DNA of 64,000 nt from Bacteroidota bacterium (GTDB lineage Bacteria; Bacteroidota; Bacteroidia; AKYH767-A; OLB10), in assembly GCA_016713525.1 (NCBI GenBank), contig JADJOZ010000003.1:438198-502197 (forward strand), written 5' to 3'. The position numbers and the translations under genes are program-made. The stretch's first letter is position 1; the number at the start of each line of letters is the position of its first letter. The notes beneath the pieces were generated by a model. The model was not told the DNA's origin. It was given only the letters and a program-made list of their open reading frames with translations, and made no database searches. This document shows positions 1 through 9,071 of the stretch, one piece after another.

Positions 1-846
1 GAGCCATCATCATCAAAACCCCAATTGTAGCCATAGTTTCTATTAAGATCAATACCGAATGTGCCATCCAGATTATCTCTTCTGTTTTTTCTCCACATCC
101 CACCACCTGAAGGATCTGTTAGTTCATTGTATTGGTAACCATCAGGATTTAAGCAGGTGATAAAAAACATTTCAGTACCATTTACCAGCGCTGCCATTTT
201 AGGATCACTGTTATAGTTTTCAAGCAAATACCACATATAAAAAATCAATTGTGACATACCACCCGGCTCTCTGGCGTGATGAACGGCAGAATACAATACT
301 TCAGGTTCTGTTTCATCGATATTGGCATTATCCGAAATTTTAACATAGTAAACAGGTTGACCTTCGATAGTTGTTCCGAATGGTATCGCTTGTTTAACAG
401 TAATCAGATTCGGATATTTGGATGCCATAGAATCCAGATTGGCAATCATTTCCTGATAAGTGAAATAGCCTCCCATGCTTCCCAGCGAAAAATTTGAAGG
501 TGTTTGGTAAACAGGGGTTCCTGATACACAAGTTCCGGCTGCTGCAGAACGATGAGCGCTGACACCGGGTGATTGATGGGCATAATGATGTTTGACATCA
601 TCAATCAATACCTCATAACGAAAACCGGCATTTTGAATTTTAGTAATTTCAGCTTGACTGAAATCGGAGACAAACCACACATTCTTTCTATAGTCACCAT
701 GATCGGTTTCAATTCCCAATGTAGTGAGCTTTACTAATCCGGCATCGTTGGTATAGATCCGTAATCGTTTGTAATTTCCGGTTTGAGCAATGATTGATGT
801 GCATGTTGCAAGTAATATTGCAAACACTAATGCTGTTTTTTTTCAT
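1..846 (-). CDS. Zinc carboxypeptidase, M14 family (partial, frameshifted at start)
   Basis: The reverse strand encodes a secreted M14 metallocarboxypeptidase whose C-terminus lies beyond the left edge. Visible motifs in order are HHAREPGG (first zinc ligands His and Glu), NPDGY, WRKNRR and GIDLNRNYGYNWG, all diagnostic of the family. The frame is open from about 842 to 1. An ATG at 844-846 is followed by eight A (T8 at 836-843 on the + strand). This puts the ATG one base out of frame; with seven A it would give a normal signal peptide (MKKTALVFAILLAT...). As written, a GTG at 827 is the first plausible in-frame start. Either the homopolymer is miscalled or it is a slippage site. The family call is firm; the start is uncertain. 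Confidence 0.9.
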
Positions 847-938
847 AGTTGTGGATTGTCACACAAAGGTAGTAAGTAAGTCCTGACACCCGGTTAATCA
901 GGGTCGAATTAATAATTTATGATAATCTAATGACAATT

Positions 939-1943
939 CTACTGAATCGGATAGTAAATCCTGGTCAGCCATTTGGTGGTGTCTTTCTCAACCATAGGGT
1001 CGGTAACATATTCCTCCCATGGGGCTCCTGAAATAGTTTTACCTTCTTTACGTGCCCATTCATCCATGAAAATATGAGCTTTTTCGGTATCAATATAATC
1101 GCCGTAAAAATCGAGTTTCATCACCTGAACAGAAGGAAGCTCGCGAGCTATAATATTACCTTCCGTTTTACCGCTTTTATCAACAGGAATAGCTGGTTCC
1201 ATCACTACCTTGTCTGCAGAATAAGATTCATATACTGCTAAAACCGGACCTGATTGCTTTAAGCCTTGTTTCATCATAGCTTCTCCGATTTTACCATAGC
1301 TTTCACCAAGTTGCATTCCGATTTCGGTAGGTTTACAGGTTACTTTAACTGACAAAATTTGCATGGGATTACTTTCCATGATGGTTATTTCCCAGTCTTT
1401 TGTTTCTGCAATGGGTAGATTTTCGCAATGTGTTTTCAAACCTTTCAATGTTTTGTCGAAATCATCAATAAGCATCTTTTCAAATACAAGCCCGGGGAAA
1501 ATTCGGCCGAAAAACGGAAGTTCAATATCCATATAGGTAGTTACATTCGTTCCTGAGTCAGCGGCAGTGAGCAGCCACCCATCGGTAGAAATCCCCATTC
1601 CTTCAAAATTTAATGTGGTCACAATTTTTTCGTTCGGCATACTTTCGGTAATGGTAAGGGTTCCGGCACCGGCTATGTCATCGGTGCTTCGCCATTTATG
1701 AATGGAACCTACACCTGCTTCAGGACCCTCATAGTTTGATTGCATTTTAGGGTCAATATTATCCCAATAAGACCATTTTTTCCACGTTTTCAGATGGTTA
1801 ACCTGATCAAATACCTGTTCAGCCGGCCGGTTTATGAACATTGATCGTACAGCATGAATGGAAGCAGGTAAAAAAACGGACACAACCGTGGCGAGAATCA
1901 GAATGATGAGGATGATTAATCCTGCGATTTTGAGTGCTTTCAT
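939..1943 (-). CDS. SRPBCC domain plus GyrI-like effector-binding domain protein, membrane-anchored
   Basis: The protein starts with one N-terminal hydrophobic helix (about residues 4-24), followed by an SRPBCC/polyketide-cyclase-like domain (about 30-170, with FINRPAEQVFDQVNHLKTW typical of its first strand and helix). A C-terminal GyrI-like/AraC-effector-binding half follows (about 180-333). This two-domain arrangement is common in Bacteroidota and its ligand is unknown. I choose the ATG at 1943, since it sits right before the hydrophobic segment, rather than an upstream in-frame ATG at 1967. It is divergent from the GT9 gene. Confidence 0.75.
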   Translation of the reverse strand: MKALKIAGLIILIILILATVVSVFLPASIHAVRSMFINRPAEQVFDQVNHLKTWKKWSYWDNIDPKMQSNYEGPEAGVGSIHKWRSTDDIAGAGTLTITESMPNEKIVTTLNFEGMGISTDGWLLTAADSGTNVTTYMDIELPFFGRIFPGLVFEKMLIDDFDKTLKGLKTHCENLPIAETKDWEITIMESNPMQILSVKVTCKPTEIGMQLGESYGKIGEAMMKQGLKQSGPVLAVYESYSADKVVMEPAIPVDKSGKTEGNIIARELPSVQVMKLDFYGDYIDTEKAHIFMDEWARKEGKTISGAPWEEYVTDPMVEKDTTKWLTRIYYPIQ

Positions 1944-2044
1944 AGCTTCTAATTTTGGATAACACAAGAGTACAAATTTTCATTCATAGTGCAAAATATA
2001 TCCTTAGCATGAATTCCTCCGATAAATTATAACGGATTAGATTG

Positions 2045-2053
2045 TACTTTTGC
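2045..2053 (+). promoter_or_regulatory. Bacteroidota -7 box (TACTTTTGC)
   Basis: Matches TAnnTTTGC. It overlaps the TTG codon at 2050 that would otherwise be the most upstream start of the next gene, so that codon cannot lie inside the mRNA. This favours the TTG at 2068. Confidence 0.6.
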
Positions 2054-2067
2054 ATCAAATTGCTGTT

Positions 2068-3063
2068 TTGAAGAAAATTCTGATCATAAGGTTTAGTTCT
2101 ATCGGTGATATTGTGCTGACACCCCCGGTTGTCAGATGCATAAAAAAGCAGTTGCCTGAAGTGGAGGTGCACTTTGTTACCAAGAAAGCTTTTGCCGGAG
2201 TTGTGAATGAGAATGATTATATTGACAAGGTTCATTTGCTTGATGATAATCTGGATGTTTTAGTGCAACAACTGAAATCAGAAAATTTTGATTTTATAGT
2301 CGATTTGCACAATAATTTAAGAAGTAAAAGAGTGATGATGGCATTGGGTAAACCAGGTGCTGCATTCAATAAACTGAACGTTGCGAAGTGGTTGAAAGTA
2401 AATTTCAAAATCGATTTTTTGCCATCGGTGCATATTGTTGATCGCTACATGGAAACTGCTCTAAAACTGGGGGTGGTAAACGATCAAAAAGGACTCGATT
2501 TTTTTATTGCTGAGAAGGATGAAGTAGATGTCGGCACTCTTGGGCATCCCTGGAATACAGGATTTGTTGCCATGGTTATAGGTGCCAATCATGCAACCAA
2601 GAGAATGCCACCAGAAAAAATGATAGAGGTAATAGAAAAAATGAAATTGCCGGTTGTGTTAATTGGTGGAAAAGATGATTCTAAAGTAGCTGAAGTGGTC
2701 CAGAGTCGTGTTCCGGAGCTGGTATTGAATGTATGTGGTAAATTCAATTTATCACAATCGGCATCGATAGTAAGACAAGCCCGTTTTGTGATTACACACG
2801 ATACAGGCCTGATGCATATTGCTGCCGCTTTTCACCAAAGAATCATTTCGGTTTGGGGTAACACTATTCCGGCATTTGGTATGACGCCCTATTTACCAGA
2901 GGGGAAAGGCGAATCGGTAATAATTGAAAATAATTCCTTGTCGTGCCGCCCCTGCTCAAAAATAGGCTATGATAAATGTCCAAAATCCCACTTTAAGTGC
3001 ATGAATGATCTGAATGTTAATGATTTAGTAAAAACCGCCCACTCCTGGTGGCAGCCAACATAA
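2068..3063 (+). CDS. Glycosyltransferase family 9 (LPS heptosyltransferase-like)
   Basis: About 331 residues, the usual GT9 size. The N-terminus KKILIIRFSSIGDIVLTPP is the family signature (first Rossmann strand and acceptor loop). The nucleotide-sugar half contains HDTGLMHIAAA (about residues 250-260), the second signature. The C-terminus carries a cysteine cluster (CRPCSKIGYDKCP) also seen in many GT9 proteins. It probably transfers a heptose or similar sugar to the LPS core on the inner face of the inner membrane; the exact sugar is inference. The start is taken as TTG 2068 because the TAnnTTTGC box covers the upstream in-frame TTG. Confidence 0.88.
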   Translation: MKKILIIRFSSIGDIVLTPPVVRCIKKQLPEVEVHFVTKKAFAGVVNENDYIDKVHLLDDNLDVLVQQLKSENFDFIVDLHNNLRSKRVMMALGKPGAAFNKLNVAKWLKVNFKIDFLPSVHIVDRYMETALKLGVVNDQKGLDFFIAEKDEVDVGTLGHPWNTGFVAMVIGANHATKRMPPEKMIEVIEKMKLPVVLIGGKDDSKVAEVVQSRVPELVLNVCGKFNLSQSASIVRQARFVITHDTGLMHIAAAFHQRIISVWGNTIPAFGMTPYLPEGKGESVIIENNSLSCRPCSKIGYDKCPKSHFKCMNDLNVNDLVKTAHSWWQPT

Positions 3064-3123
3064 ATCAATTTCAGGTTGGTTTTTTCCTTATTTTTGCACC
3101 GCCTTTGAAAAAAAGCAAATCAA

Positions 3124-3200
3124 GGACCCGTAGTTCAACTGGATAGAATGACAGATTCCGGTTCTGTTGGTTGGGGGTTCGAATCCCTTCGGGTCCGCCA
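3124..3200 (+). tRNA. tRNA-Arg (anticodon CCG)
   Basis: 77 nt. Acceptor GGACCCG pairs with CGGGTCC. The anticodon stem ACAGA/TCTGT encloses the 7-nt loop TTCCGGT, giving anticodon CCG (codon CGG). The T-arm has TTCGAAT and a 3' CCA is encoded. A strong terminator-like hairpin follows 14 nt later. Confidence 0.95.
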
Positions 3201-3214
3201 GTATGAGACAACCT

Positions 3215-3238
3215 AAATCCCGCTTTCGCGGGATTTTT
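3215..3238 (+). terminator. Intrinsic terminator after tRNA-Arg
   Basis: Stem AAATCCCGC / GCGGGATTT with a TTTC loop, running into a T stretch on the + strand. It directly precedes the 140-bp repeat array. Confidence 0.75.
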
Positions 3239-3240
3239 AG

Positions 3241-3877
3241 TTTAAAAAATTCCGGAAAGCTCGCTTTCCAGGAATTTTTTAAACTAAAAATCTGGCCCGT
3301 TTACGGGGCGGATTTAGGTTGTATTGCATACCGACCCCGTAAAGGGATCAGCGAAGCTAATCCCTTGCGGGAAACGTGTATTTAAAAAATTCCGGAAAGC
3401 TCGCTTTCCAGGAATTTTTTAAACTAAAAATCTGGCCCGTTTACGGGGCGGATTTAGGTTGTATTGCAATACCGACCCCGTAAGGGATCAGCGAAGCTAA
3501 TCCCTTGCGGGAAACGTGTATTTAAAAAATTCCGGAAAGCTCGCTTTCCAGGAATTTTTTAAACTAAAAATCTGGCCCGTTTACGGGGCGGATTTAGGTT
3601 GTATTGTAATACCGACCCCGTGAGGGGTCAGCGAAGCTAATCGCTTAGAGGGAACGTGTATTTAAAAAATTCCGGAAAGCTCGCTTTTCCAGGAATTTTT
3701 TAAACTAAAAATCTGGCCCGTTTACGGGGCGGATTTAGGTTGTATTGCAATACCGACCCCGTAAGGGATCAGCGAAGCTAATCCCTTGCGGGAAACGTGT
3801 ATTTAAAAAATTCCGGAAAGCTCGCTTTCCAGGAATTTTTTAAACTAAAAATCTGGCCCGTTTACGGGGCGGATTTT
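3241..3877. repeat. 140-bp tandem repeat, about 4.5 copies
   Basis: Near-identical units begin at 3241, 3381, 3521, 3661 and 3802 (140-141 bp apart). Each unit has a long hairpin (TTTAAAAAATTCCGGAAAGC opposite CTTTCCAGGAATTTTTTAAA), then TCTGGCCCGTTTACGGGGCG and a segment with GATCAGCGAAGCTAATC. Units differ by a few substitutions and single-base indels. An open frame through the first units is a consequence of the repeat and not a gene. Confidence 0.95.
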
Positions 3878-3880
3878 GCA

Positions 3881-3914
3881 GGATTAAGGATTAAGGATTA
3901 AGGATTAAGGATTG
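3881..3914. repeat. Heptamer array GGATTAA
   Basis: Four perfect GGATTAA units plus GGATT, directly after the last 140-bp unit. The same heptamer recurs near 11350, 43100, 43190, 46616 and 46855. A hexamer-like TCTCAT array follows at about 4010-4035. Confidence 0.9.
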
Positions 3915-4037
3915 CCAATGAAAAATGAAAATTAAGTTTGGCAGAATATTTTTCAATAAATGCAATACAGATTAAAGTAATTCAAAAACTACTTCACTAT
4001 CCCAATTCTCGTTCTCATTCCCATTCTCATTCTCACC

Positions 4038-4074
4038 AAAGAAGCTGTTTCAATTTAATGAAACAGCTTCTTTC
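4038..4074 (-). terminator. Hairpin terminator 3' of the Gln-rich gene
   Basis: Near-perfect inverted repeat AAAGAAGCTGTTTCA...TGAAACAGCTTCTTT. It lies 30 nt past the end of the reverse-strand gene and is the natural terminator for it. No + strand gene ends here. Confidence 0.6.
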
Positions 4075-4104
4075 GGGTGTGTTAAAAAAAATAAAAGCAA
4101 TTAA

Positions 4105-5754
4105 TCAGTCTCTGCGTCCGGTGCGTCCATAGTTGTCGGAGCGGTTTCCTCCTGAATTTGGATTGTTGTAACGTTGTGTTCTGCGTTGACTTTCTGAACC
4201 ATAGCCATCACGGTTTTCTTCATCCATTCTGCTGCGGTAATCGCTGAATCGGTTTTCTTCTCTGTCGGAATTACCACGGTAATTACTTGATTGTTGACCG
4301 AAGTCACGATCATTGCGACGATTTTCATGACCATAATTTCCATCATGATGTTGAGCATCATTGTAGCGGTTTCTGTTTTCATAATCAGATGTACCGCGAT
4401 TCGAAAACTCACGATCTTCATAACGTCTTCCGGAATCCTTCAAGCCACTGCGATCATCTCGCATGGAATTTCCCTGCGATTGATAACCACGTGATGATCG
4501 TTCGTCATTTTGATCAAATCTTTCATCATAAGGACGTGAAGAAGATTTGCCATATTGATGATCTTCATTTCGATCTGTTGAACGACCCTGTGTATAGGTG
4601 TCTCTTTTTCTTTCCGTAACAAATGGACGGCGGTCACCTTCTTCACGTCTTCCTTCATAATTTCGGCTAAATCTGCTATCATTATCCAGAATGTTTCCTG
4701 AAGGATACCTGTTTTCATCAGAATCATCCCATTGGCGATTTCCTTGTCCATAGGTATTTTCGTGCTGTGAACCATATTGAGTTCCATAGCCTGTATGTTG
4801 TCCGGGACGATATTGTGATCCATAACCCTGGCCATATTCCTGACCTTGATTGTATCTGTTTCCCTGACCATAATTTCTTTCAGGGGAAAATTGATTGCCA
4901 TATCCAGAGTATTGTCCCGGGCCACTATTGCCATGTTGTCCGCCGTACTGATATGGATTTTGTTGACCATAATTCTGCTGACCCCACTGCTGTCCGGAAT
5001 TTTGTCCGAAACGCTCGTGTTGTTGCTGTCCCCATTGCTGACCACCATGCTGACCATATCGTTGCTGTTGCTGCTATTGTCCCCATTGCTGACCTGCTGG
5101 TTGATTGTATCTTTCCTGACCATACGACTGTCCCCATTGCTGGCCTCCATGCTGACCATATCGCTGCTGTTGCGCGTTGACCCCATTGCTGACCTCCATA
5201 TTGACCATATCGTTGCTGATCATTCGATTGACCCCACTGCTGATCATCATCAGAACCTCTTTGTTGACGATATTGTTGATCATAGGTTCCCTCGGTGCGT
5301 TGATTCCTTTCACTTCCAAAGGAGTTGTCATTTCGTGAATCAGGTCCTTGTTGATTTCCTCGTTTGAAATCTGTTTGCTGATTTGAAAGTCCGGTTCCCG
5401 AAGTACCATCTGACTTCCTTGAGTCGGTATCTTCATTTTCTCCGGTCAATCGGCGATTTTCTTCGTCGTATTTTTTGTCTTTTTTTTGATCAGAACCAAA
5501 ATCAGATTTTGTGGATGACTTAGAAATTTGTTGTTCTAATTCACCTAGATTTTTTTTGTCAGAAACTTGTGGTTCCTGTTGGAATCAGTAGTTGTTGATT
5601 CATCTTTTTTCCAAATGTGGTTCCTGATGAAGTTGAGCCTGATTTCATCTTTGTTGGCATTCGCATTTTCAGTTTTTCCTGTACTGGCAGTATCTGTTGT
5701 GCTGTTACCATAATCGGAATCCCGATTGTCTTTTTTGTTTTTTTGCTGTGACAT
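4105..5754 (-). CDS. Gln/Gly/Asn/Arg-rich low-complexity protein (frame interrupted)
   Basis: One gene read across several frames, about 550 residues. The N-terminus (MSQQKNKKDNRDSDYGNS) and all of 4105-5180 share a frame; a middle piece (about 5180-5590) is shifted by one. The middle carries repeats around GGQQWGQ and QQRYGQHGGQQWGQ; the C-terminal 250 residues are rich in charged and aromatic repeats (RY, NYG, DRD). An in-frame TAG at 5074-5076 sits in a CAG/CAA run, one substitution from CAG. No signal peptide or known domain is visible. The composition resembles prion-like or RNA-binding disordered proteins. I do not assign a function. It could be a decaying gene or carry sequence errors in repetitive DNA. 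Confidence 0.6.
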
Positions 5755-6140
5755 GGATTTAATTATTTTAAGTTAGAATGAATAATTGAGTTATTATGCT
5801 GCTTGCATATTATATTCCATGATTTAATGTATATGATAATATATCTGAAAATCAATTTACAATGTATTTATAACAGTTAATGTAGTTGTAGAAATTAATT
5901 CACAACCGTGGAAGAATCGCTCACATTGCTATGGAATTTTAAACACGTAAAAGATTCTGATTTTACTTGTGTTGTTTTCCAAACGATCAATTTAGCTATG
6001 CTTATTCCTGTATTTCGGTGATTTAAGGCTAAACTATGTTTGAATTTATGAATTCCCAATGTTATTTGAAATTTGTGGCATACTTTTTTAATATAGTAAG
6101 ATGTTCAACAAATTATTTTAAACTAAAAACAAATCTTAAA
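5755..6140. other. Gene-free AT-rich interval
   Basis: Between two divergent genes. I see only AT-rich DNA, no clear TAnnTTTG box and no open frame worth calling. It presumably contains the divergent promoters. Confidence 0.4.
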
Positions 6141-6737
6141 ATGAAAGCGATCCAGAAATTAAAATTTACTGTTGTGGTTTTATTGGCTACTACAGTGTTT
6201 GGCACATCTTCAGTTATGGCCCAAACTAATACCAAGAAAGAAGCGGATAAGCGAAATGATGCAAAATTCGAAAATGCCGATGATGCAGAATTATTGGTGA
6301 AAGCATACAATAGCGGTATGGCTGAAGTTAAATTGGCTGATAAAATGAAAACCAGAGCAGTGTCAGCTGAAGTTAAAGCATTAGCATCAAAAATGTCTAT
6401 GGAACATTCGGCTATGAATGCGAAAATTCAGGAAGTAGCAACCAAGAAAAACATTTCGTTACCAACTCAATTAACAAATGATCAGGTTGAAGACGTTGAT
6501 GATGTAACGAAAGAAAGTGCAATGGAAATTGATATGGAATATTTGGATCAACTTTCTGATTCTCACAAAAAATCAATTGAGCTTTTTGAAAAAGGTTCTA
6601 AAGCAACTGATCTTGATATTCGTGATATTTTTATCAGCGGATTACCTAAAATCAGAAGCCACTACGACATGGTTCAAAATACCCGTCAGAAAATGAAAGA
6701 TCAGAAAGAAAGTCAACGTAAATCAGGAATGAAGTAA
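6141..6737 (+). CDS. DUF4142 family secreted protein
   Basis: About 198 residues with a signal peptide (MKAIQKLKFTVVVLLATTVF...SVMAQ). A DUF4142 helical domain follows (about 45-185), with features such as ADDAELLVKAYNSGMAEVKLA and a late HYDMVQNTRQKM helix. The family is ferritin-like in fold and periplasmic; its role is unknown. The ATG at 6141 is chosen over an upstream in-frame ATG at 6036 because it starts the signal peptide. A terminator hairpin follows. Confidence 0.85.
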   Translation: MKAIQKLKFTVVVLLATTVFGTSSVMAQTNTKKEADKRNDAKFENADDAELLVKAYNSGMAEVKLADKMKTRAVSAEVKALASKMSMEHSAMNAKIQEVATKKNISLPTQLTNDQVEDVDDVTKESAMEIDMEYLDQLSDSHKKSIELFEKGSKATDLDIRDIFISGLPKIRSHYDMVQNTRQKMKDQKESQRKSGMK

Positions 6738-6763
6738 TAGATTTCTTTTTTTGAATATTGTTA

Positions 6764-6800
6764 ATATGCTGCATTCTTCCATGAGTGCAGCATATTTATT
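6764..6800 (+). terminator. Terminator after the DUF4142 gene
   Basis: ATATGCTGCA at 6764-6773 pairs with TGCAGCATAT at 6786-6795, followed by a T-rich stretch. Confidence 0.65.
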
Positions 6801-6830
6801 TTGTTTCCACTGTAGCTATGAGATAACTTG

Positions 6831-6839
6831 TATATTTGC
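6831..6839 (+). promoter_or_regulatory. -7 box TATATTTGC of the TatD gene
   Basis: Exact TAnnTTTGC match 10 nt before the ATG at 6849. Confidence 0.7.
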
Positions 6840-6848
6840 AGTTATATT

Positions 6849-7626
6849 ATGATGATCACCGATACCCATATTCACCTTTATGCCGAGGAATACGATTCTG
6901 ATCGTATGGCACTTTTGGATGATGCAAAAAGCAAAGGAGTAAGCCGTTTTTTAATCCCAAACATTGATGCAGGCTCCGTAGAACCGATGTTTGATTTGCA
7001 TGTTCAATTCCCTGATGCTTGTTTCCCAATGATGGGCTTGCACCCATGTTATGTCACTGGTGATTTTAAACAACAACTGGAAGCCCTTCGCAAGATTCTG
7101 ATTGAAAGAAAAAATCGGTTTATGGCATTGGCGAAATTGGCCTCGATTTTTATTGGGAACTGACCTTAAGAAGGAACAGGAACTGGCATTCCGGGAACAA
7201 GTCAATTGGGCACTTGAATTTGATTTGCCGATTGCAATTCATAGCCGAAACAGCACTTCGGAAATAATTGCAATACTTCATGAGATAAATAACCCGTCAC
7301 TAAAGGGTGTCTTTCATTGCTTTTCAGGAGATATCAACCAGGCCGATCAAATCATAAATATGGGATTTATGTTGGGCATTGGGGGAGTAGTAACATTTAA
7401 AAACTCGGGCCTCGATAAAATTGTAGAGCAGTTACCACTTGAATCTCTTTTATTGGAAACGGATGGTCCTTATCTTGCACCCACTCCTTTCAGAGGCAAA
7501 CGCAATGAACCTGCTTATCTGCAATTAATAGCTGCTAAAGTTGCTGAGATAAAAAAAATATCTTTCGATGAATTAGCGGCTATTACTACCGAAAATGCAC
7601 GAAAATTATTTAAACTTCCTAACTGA
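6849..7626 (+). CDS. TatD-family metal-dependent deoxyribonuclease (two frameshifts)
   Basis: A TIM-barrel TatD hydrolase of about 258 residues. The N-terminus MITDTHIHLY supplies the HxH metal ligands. GLHPCY, then the expected EIGLDFYW strand, HSRN, VFHCFSGD and LLLETDGPYLAPTPFRGKRNEP follow in the correct order. The reading frame moves from frame 0 (to about 7124) through a short segment encoding GLDFYW (about 7124-7160) to the frame used from about 7160 to 7626. Both shifts equal a lost base; the first restores ATG GCA ATT GGC. Such a core gene is unlikely to be dead, so I favour assembly error. It lies 28 nt ahead of the asparaginase gene and is probably co-transcribed with it. Confidence 0.88.
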
Positions 7627-7654
7627 TTCATCCCCGCAAAGGGACCAAATAAAC

Positions 7655-8707
7655 ATGGCCAGAAAATTAAAAACAACAGTTGGATCGAAAACCTCGGTGC
7701 TTATCATTTACACCGGCGGAACAATTGGAATGGTTCAGGATCATATTTCTGGTGAACTAAAACCAATCGATTTTAAACAAATCAAAGAGCAGGTTCCTGA
7801 AATCAGGAAGTTTGATTATAATATTGATGTTGTGTCTTTCAAGCCAGTCCTTGATTCATCAGACATGAGGCCGTCTCATTGGATTGAAATGGCGGAATTA
7901 ATTGAAAAACATTATGCCGCATACGATGGATTTGTGATTTTGCACGGGTCAGATACTTTGGCTTACACGGCATCAGCACTTAGTTTCATGCTGGAAAATC
8001 TTGGGAAACCAGTTATCCTTACAGGCTCGCAGCTTCCGGTTGGGGAAATACGGACCGATGCCAAAGAAAATCTGGTGACAGCAATTGAAATTGCAGCCAC
8101 CAGGATTGATGGAAAGCCCGCAGTTCCCGAAGTAGCTGTTTATTTCGATTATTTATTATTCCGGGGAAACAGGGTTACCAAAATCAATTCCTCTAAATTC
8201 GAAGCATTTCAAAGCATTAATTATCAGCCTATTGCAGAAGCTGGTGTACATATTCGGTTCCACACCCATTTGATTCAAAAGCTTCCGTCAGGAAAACTGA
8301 AGGTTCATAAAAAACTAAATGATCAAATAGGTGTGATTCCTATTTATCCGGGTATTAGCAAAGATTGGTTCGCCAATCAGTTGAAATGTAAATCATTGAA
8401 AGCCATAATTTTACAAACTTTTGGATCGGGCAACGCTCCTTCTTCGGGTTGGTTCATTGAAGAGTTGCAGAAAGCAGCAGACCGGGGATTGATTATGATC
8501 AATATTACGCAATGTCCTGGTGGCACAGTTGAGCAGGGGAGGTATACAACAAGTAGCAAACTGGCAGCGATGGGAGTGATCGGTGGGGCCGATTTAACCG
8601 TTGAAGCAGCTATTACCAAGCTTATGTTTTTACTCGGGACTCAAAGCAAACTTTCTGAGATTAAAAGACTTATGAAAATTTCCCTGCGTGGGGAACTAAC
8701 AAATTGA
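7655..8707 (+). CDS. ansA: L-asparaginase, type I
   Basis: About 350 residues without a signal peptide, so cytosolic. It has both catalytic threonine motifs of the family: IIYTGGTIGM (about residues 16-25) and VILHGSDTLAYTASAL (about 95-110, with S in place of the usual T in HGTDT). It hydrolyses asparagine to aspartate and ammonia. The ATG at 7655 is used; an upstream in-frame ATG at 7595 lies inside the TatD coding sequence. The C-terminal domain ends with a helix rich in Leu and Lys, as usual. Confidence 0.9.
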   Translation: MARKLKTTVGSKTSVLIIYTGGTIGMVQDHISGELKPIDFKQIKEQVPEIRKFDYNIDVVSFKPVLDSSDMRPSHWIEMAELIEKHYAAYDGFVILHGSDTLAYTASALSFMLENLGKPVILTGSQLPVGEIRTDAKENLVTAIEIAATRIDGKPAVPEVAVYFDYLLFRGNRVTKINSSKFEAFQSINYQPIAEAGVHIRFHTHLIQKLPSGKLKVHKKLNDQIGVIPIYPGISKDWFANQLKCKSLKAIILQTFGSGNAPSSGWFIEELQKAADRGLIMINITQCPGGTVEQGRYTTSSKLAAMGVIGGADLTVEAAITKLMFLLGTQSKLSEIKRLMKISLRGELTN

Positions 8708-8814
8708 AATCTTTACATTACCCTAACACAAAATATTTCTTGCGTTTTGGGAATTTTCCTATCTTGCGCACCTGTTTTAAAGGAGTACCAGTCAGGCGAA
8801 TTGCATGGCATTAC

Positions 8815-8902
8815 GGAGAGATGTCCGAGCGGTCGAAGGAGCACGCCTGGAAAGTGTGTATACCCCACAAGGGTATCGTGGGTTCGAATCCCACTCTCTC
8901 CG
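8815..8902 (+). tRNA. tRNA-Ser (anticodon GGA)
   Basis: 88 nt with the long variable arm of class II tRNAs (GTATACCCCACAAGGGTATC region). Acceptor GGAGAGA pairs with TCTCTCC. The anticodon stem CACGC/GTGTG encloses CTGGAAA, giving GGA. CCA is not encoded, unlike in the tRNA-Arg at 3124. Confidence 0.95.
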
Positions 8903-9071
8903 CATCAAAAAGCAGTTTCAAAAGCTAATGAGCAATGGAAACACTATTTGATGTCGGATTTTAGTAATTTTGAAATTATAAACTTGAGTACCCATATTAA
9001 TTGAAAATATAACATTCATTAAATTCGTTTAACAGAAAACAAAAAAACCTTATCAAATCAATAACCTTCTT

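Noticed and set aside
3167..3385. 72-codon + strand ORF after tRNA-Arg
   Set aside because: It runs through the tRNA 3' end and the 140-bp repeat; its codons follow the repeat, with no start signal or protein-like pattern.
4287..5367. Several long ORFs on the + strand and other reverse frames across 4.3-5.4 kb
   Set aside because: They are shadows of the Gln/Gly-rich gene; repetitive CAG/GGT codons give open frames on all strands.
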